Shown here piece by piece: positions 5,651-7,005 of a DNA stretch of 7,005 nucleotides; within the stretch, counting starts at the first letter, position 1; each line of letters opens with the position of its first letter. The stretch lies in contig CALGHC010000685.1 of assembly GCA_937915965.1 (NCBI GenBank), forward strand, positions 1 to 7,005. Direction: 5' to 3'. Under the pieces are notes generated by a model that ran no database searches, was not told where the DNA came from, and was given only the letters and a program-made list of their open reading frames with translations. This DNA is from an uncultured Myxococcales bacterium (lineage in GTDB: Bacteria > Myxococcota_A > UBA9042). Made by a program: the position numbers and the translations under genes.

Positions 5651-7005
5651 ATGCCCGAATCCGCGCCGTTGCGCTTCCACAGCACCAACCGCCGCGCCGC
5701 ACCGGTCGATCTCGCCGAGGCGCTGTTGCGTGGTCAGGCCGAGGATGGTGGGCTGTATCTACCCGACTCGATCCCGCCGTTCGCAGACGGCCTGCTGCGG
5801 CGTGCGCGCGATCTCGACTATCCGACCCTGGCAACGGAGCTGCTCACGCCCTACACCCGCGGCGTCCTCTCGGCTGACGCGCTGGCGACGATCTGCCATG
5901 ACGCCTACGATTTTGAGGTCCCGCTCGAGCCGATCGGCGCCGGGCGCTGGGTGCTGCGCCTCGACCGCGGACCAACGGCGTCGTTCAAGGACTTCGCCGC
6001 GCGCTTCATGGGCCGCACCCTGGGGCGCCTGGTCACCGAGCGCGACCGCGAGCTGGTGATCCTCACGGCGACCTCTGGTGACACCGGCTCTGCGATCGCC
6101 CACGCCTTCCTGGGGGTGCCTGGGGTGCGGGTGGTCGTGCTCTTCCCGCGGGGCGAGGTGTCGCGCCGTCAGCGTCTGCAGATGACAACGCTGGGCGGCA
6201 ACGTCACCACGCTTGCGCTCGACGCCACCTTCGACGACTGCCAGGCCCTGGTGAAGCGTGCGTTCGCCGACCCGTCGCTCGCCGACATGGGGCTGTCATC
6301 GGCGAACTCGATCAATATCGGCCGCTTGCTGCCCCAGTCGGTCTACTACGTCTGGGCTGCCAGCCGCGTCGCCGACATCGGCGCCGGCGAGCGCGTCGTC
6401 TTCGCGGTGCCGTCGGGCAACTTCGGTGACCTGCTCGGCGGCGTCCTGGCGATGCGCGCCGGACTGCCCGTGTCCCGCTTCGTCGTCGCGACCAACGCCA
6501 ACGACGAGGTGCCGCGCTTCGTCGCCAGCGGCCGCTACGACAAGATCGCACCCTCGCGACAGTGCATCTCGAACGCGATGAACGTCGGCCACCCGTCCAA
6601 CCTCGCCCGGCTGGTCGAGCTGTATGGCGGCTGGCTCGACGATGCCGGCACACTGATCGAGGCGCCGGACTTTGAGGCGATGCGCCGCGATCTCTTCGCC
6701 ACGTCGGTGGACGACGCCACAACGCGGGCGACCATCGCGTCGGTCTGGCGCGAGCACGGGGTGATGCTTGAGCCACACGGCGCGGTCGGCCACGCCGGGC
6801 TTGAGCGATTCAGCGCTGCCAACGCGACCAGCGCGGAGCGCGACGTTCCCGCAGTGCTGCTCGAGACGGCCCACCCAGCGAAGTTCCCCGAAGAGGTTCG
6901 TTCTGCGACGGGGGTCGATCCCGAGCTGCCGGCCAGCCTGCAGGGCCTCGAAGGGATGGACGAGCACTTCGAGGAAATATCCTCAGAATACGGAGACTTC
7001 CTCAA
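5651..7005 (+). CDS. thrC: Threonine synthase (3' end beyond the window)
   Basis: PLP-dependent cytoplasmic enzyme that converts O-phospho-L-homoserine to L-threonine, the last step of threonine synthesis. 451 codons are visible without a stop. It resembles the E. coli-type ThrC along its length: an N-terminal segment G-G-L-Y-L-P (residues 33-38); the PLP-lysine motif S-F-K-D-F with Lys113; T-A-T-S-G-D-T-G-S-A (139-148); the cofactor phosphate-binding V-P-S-G-N-F-G-D (253-260); A-T-N-x-N-D-x-V-P-R-F (280-290); E-P-H-x-A-V (374-379); and E-T-A-H-P-A-K-F (405-412). No key residue is missing. E. coli ThrC is 428 residues, and the final visible stretch resembles the family C-terminus, so the stop is probably only slightly past the edge. 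Start 5651 is chosen because the N-terminus then aligns with the family; the ribosome binding site is weak (GAG at 5639-5641, 9 nt away). It lies 85 bp after the repeat lipoprotein on the same strand, with no evident functional link. Confidence 0.97.
   Translation, partial: MPESAPLRFHSTNRRAAPVDLAEALLRGQAEDGGLYLPDSIPPFADGLLRRARDLDYPTLATELLTPYTRGVLSADALATICHDAYDFEVPLEPIGAGRWVLRLDRGPTASFKDFAARFMGRTLGRLVTERDRELVILTATSGDTGSAIAHAFLGVPGVRVVVLFPRGEVSRRQRLQMTTLGGNVTTLALDATFDDCQALVKRAFADPSLADMGLSSANSINIGRLLPQSVYYVWAASRVADIGAGERVVFAVPSGNFGDLLGGVLAMRAGLPVSRFVVATNANDEVPRFVASGRYDKIAPSRQCISNAMNVGHPSNLARLVELYGGWLDDAGTLIEAPDFEAMRRDLFATSVDDATTRATIASVWREHGVMLEPHGAVGHAGLERFSAANATSAERDVPAVLLETAHPAKFPEEVRSATGVDPELPASLQGLEGMDEHFEEISSEYGDFL

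Overview
The window is GC-rich bacterial DNA. It resembles Myxococcota (former Deltaproteobacteria) because of strong G/C third-codon preference, two lipoproteins in 7 kb, and a giant Cys/Asp-rich repeat lipoprotein of a kind I associate with that phylum. The lineage is an inference from style, not a proven assignment.

Layout. On the minus strand, leftwards: a lipoprotein gene of unknown function (1-993, running off the left edge), preceded by a complete GNAT acetyltransferase gene (1086-1658). They lie 92 bp apart and could be co-transcribed. A 235-bp divergent intergenic region (1659-1893) separates them from the plus-strand genes and holds a good sigma-54-like -24/-12 element and, about 100 bp upstream of it, a 7-bp inverted repeat. 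On the plus strand, a 1223-residue lipoprotein (1894-5565) is built almost wholly of small Cys-rich modules. An 85-bp gap with a long hairpin and an 11-C homopolymer then leads to threonine synthase (thrC, 5651 to beyond the right edge).

The most interesting object is the 1223-aa protein. After a lipobox and a Gly/Asp-rich linker come degenerate modules, then 15 single six-Cys modules interrupted by one somatomedin-B-like eight-Cys domain. The second half is mostly a ~60-residue, ten-Cys super-repeat formed by fusing two modules. Every module type has an even number of cysteines, as expected of an oxidised extracytoplasmic disulfide-rich stalk. Two further oddities: eight in-frame copies of a 15-bp minisatellite in the signal peptide of the left-hand lipoprotein, and a poly-C run between two possible thrC starts.

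The genes do not form an obvious pathway. thrC is housekeeping amino-acid biosynthesis, the GNAT substrate cannot be read from sequence, and both lipoproteins probably act in the envelope.
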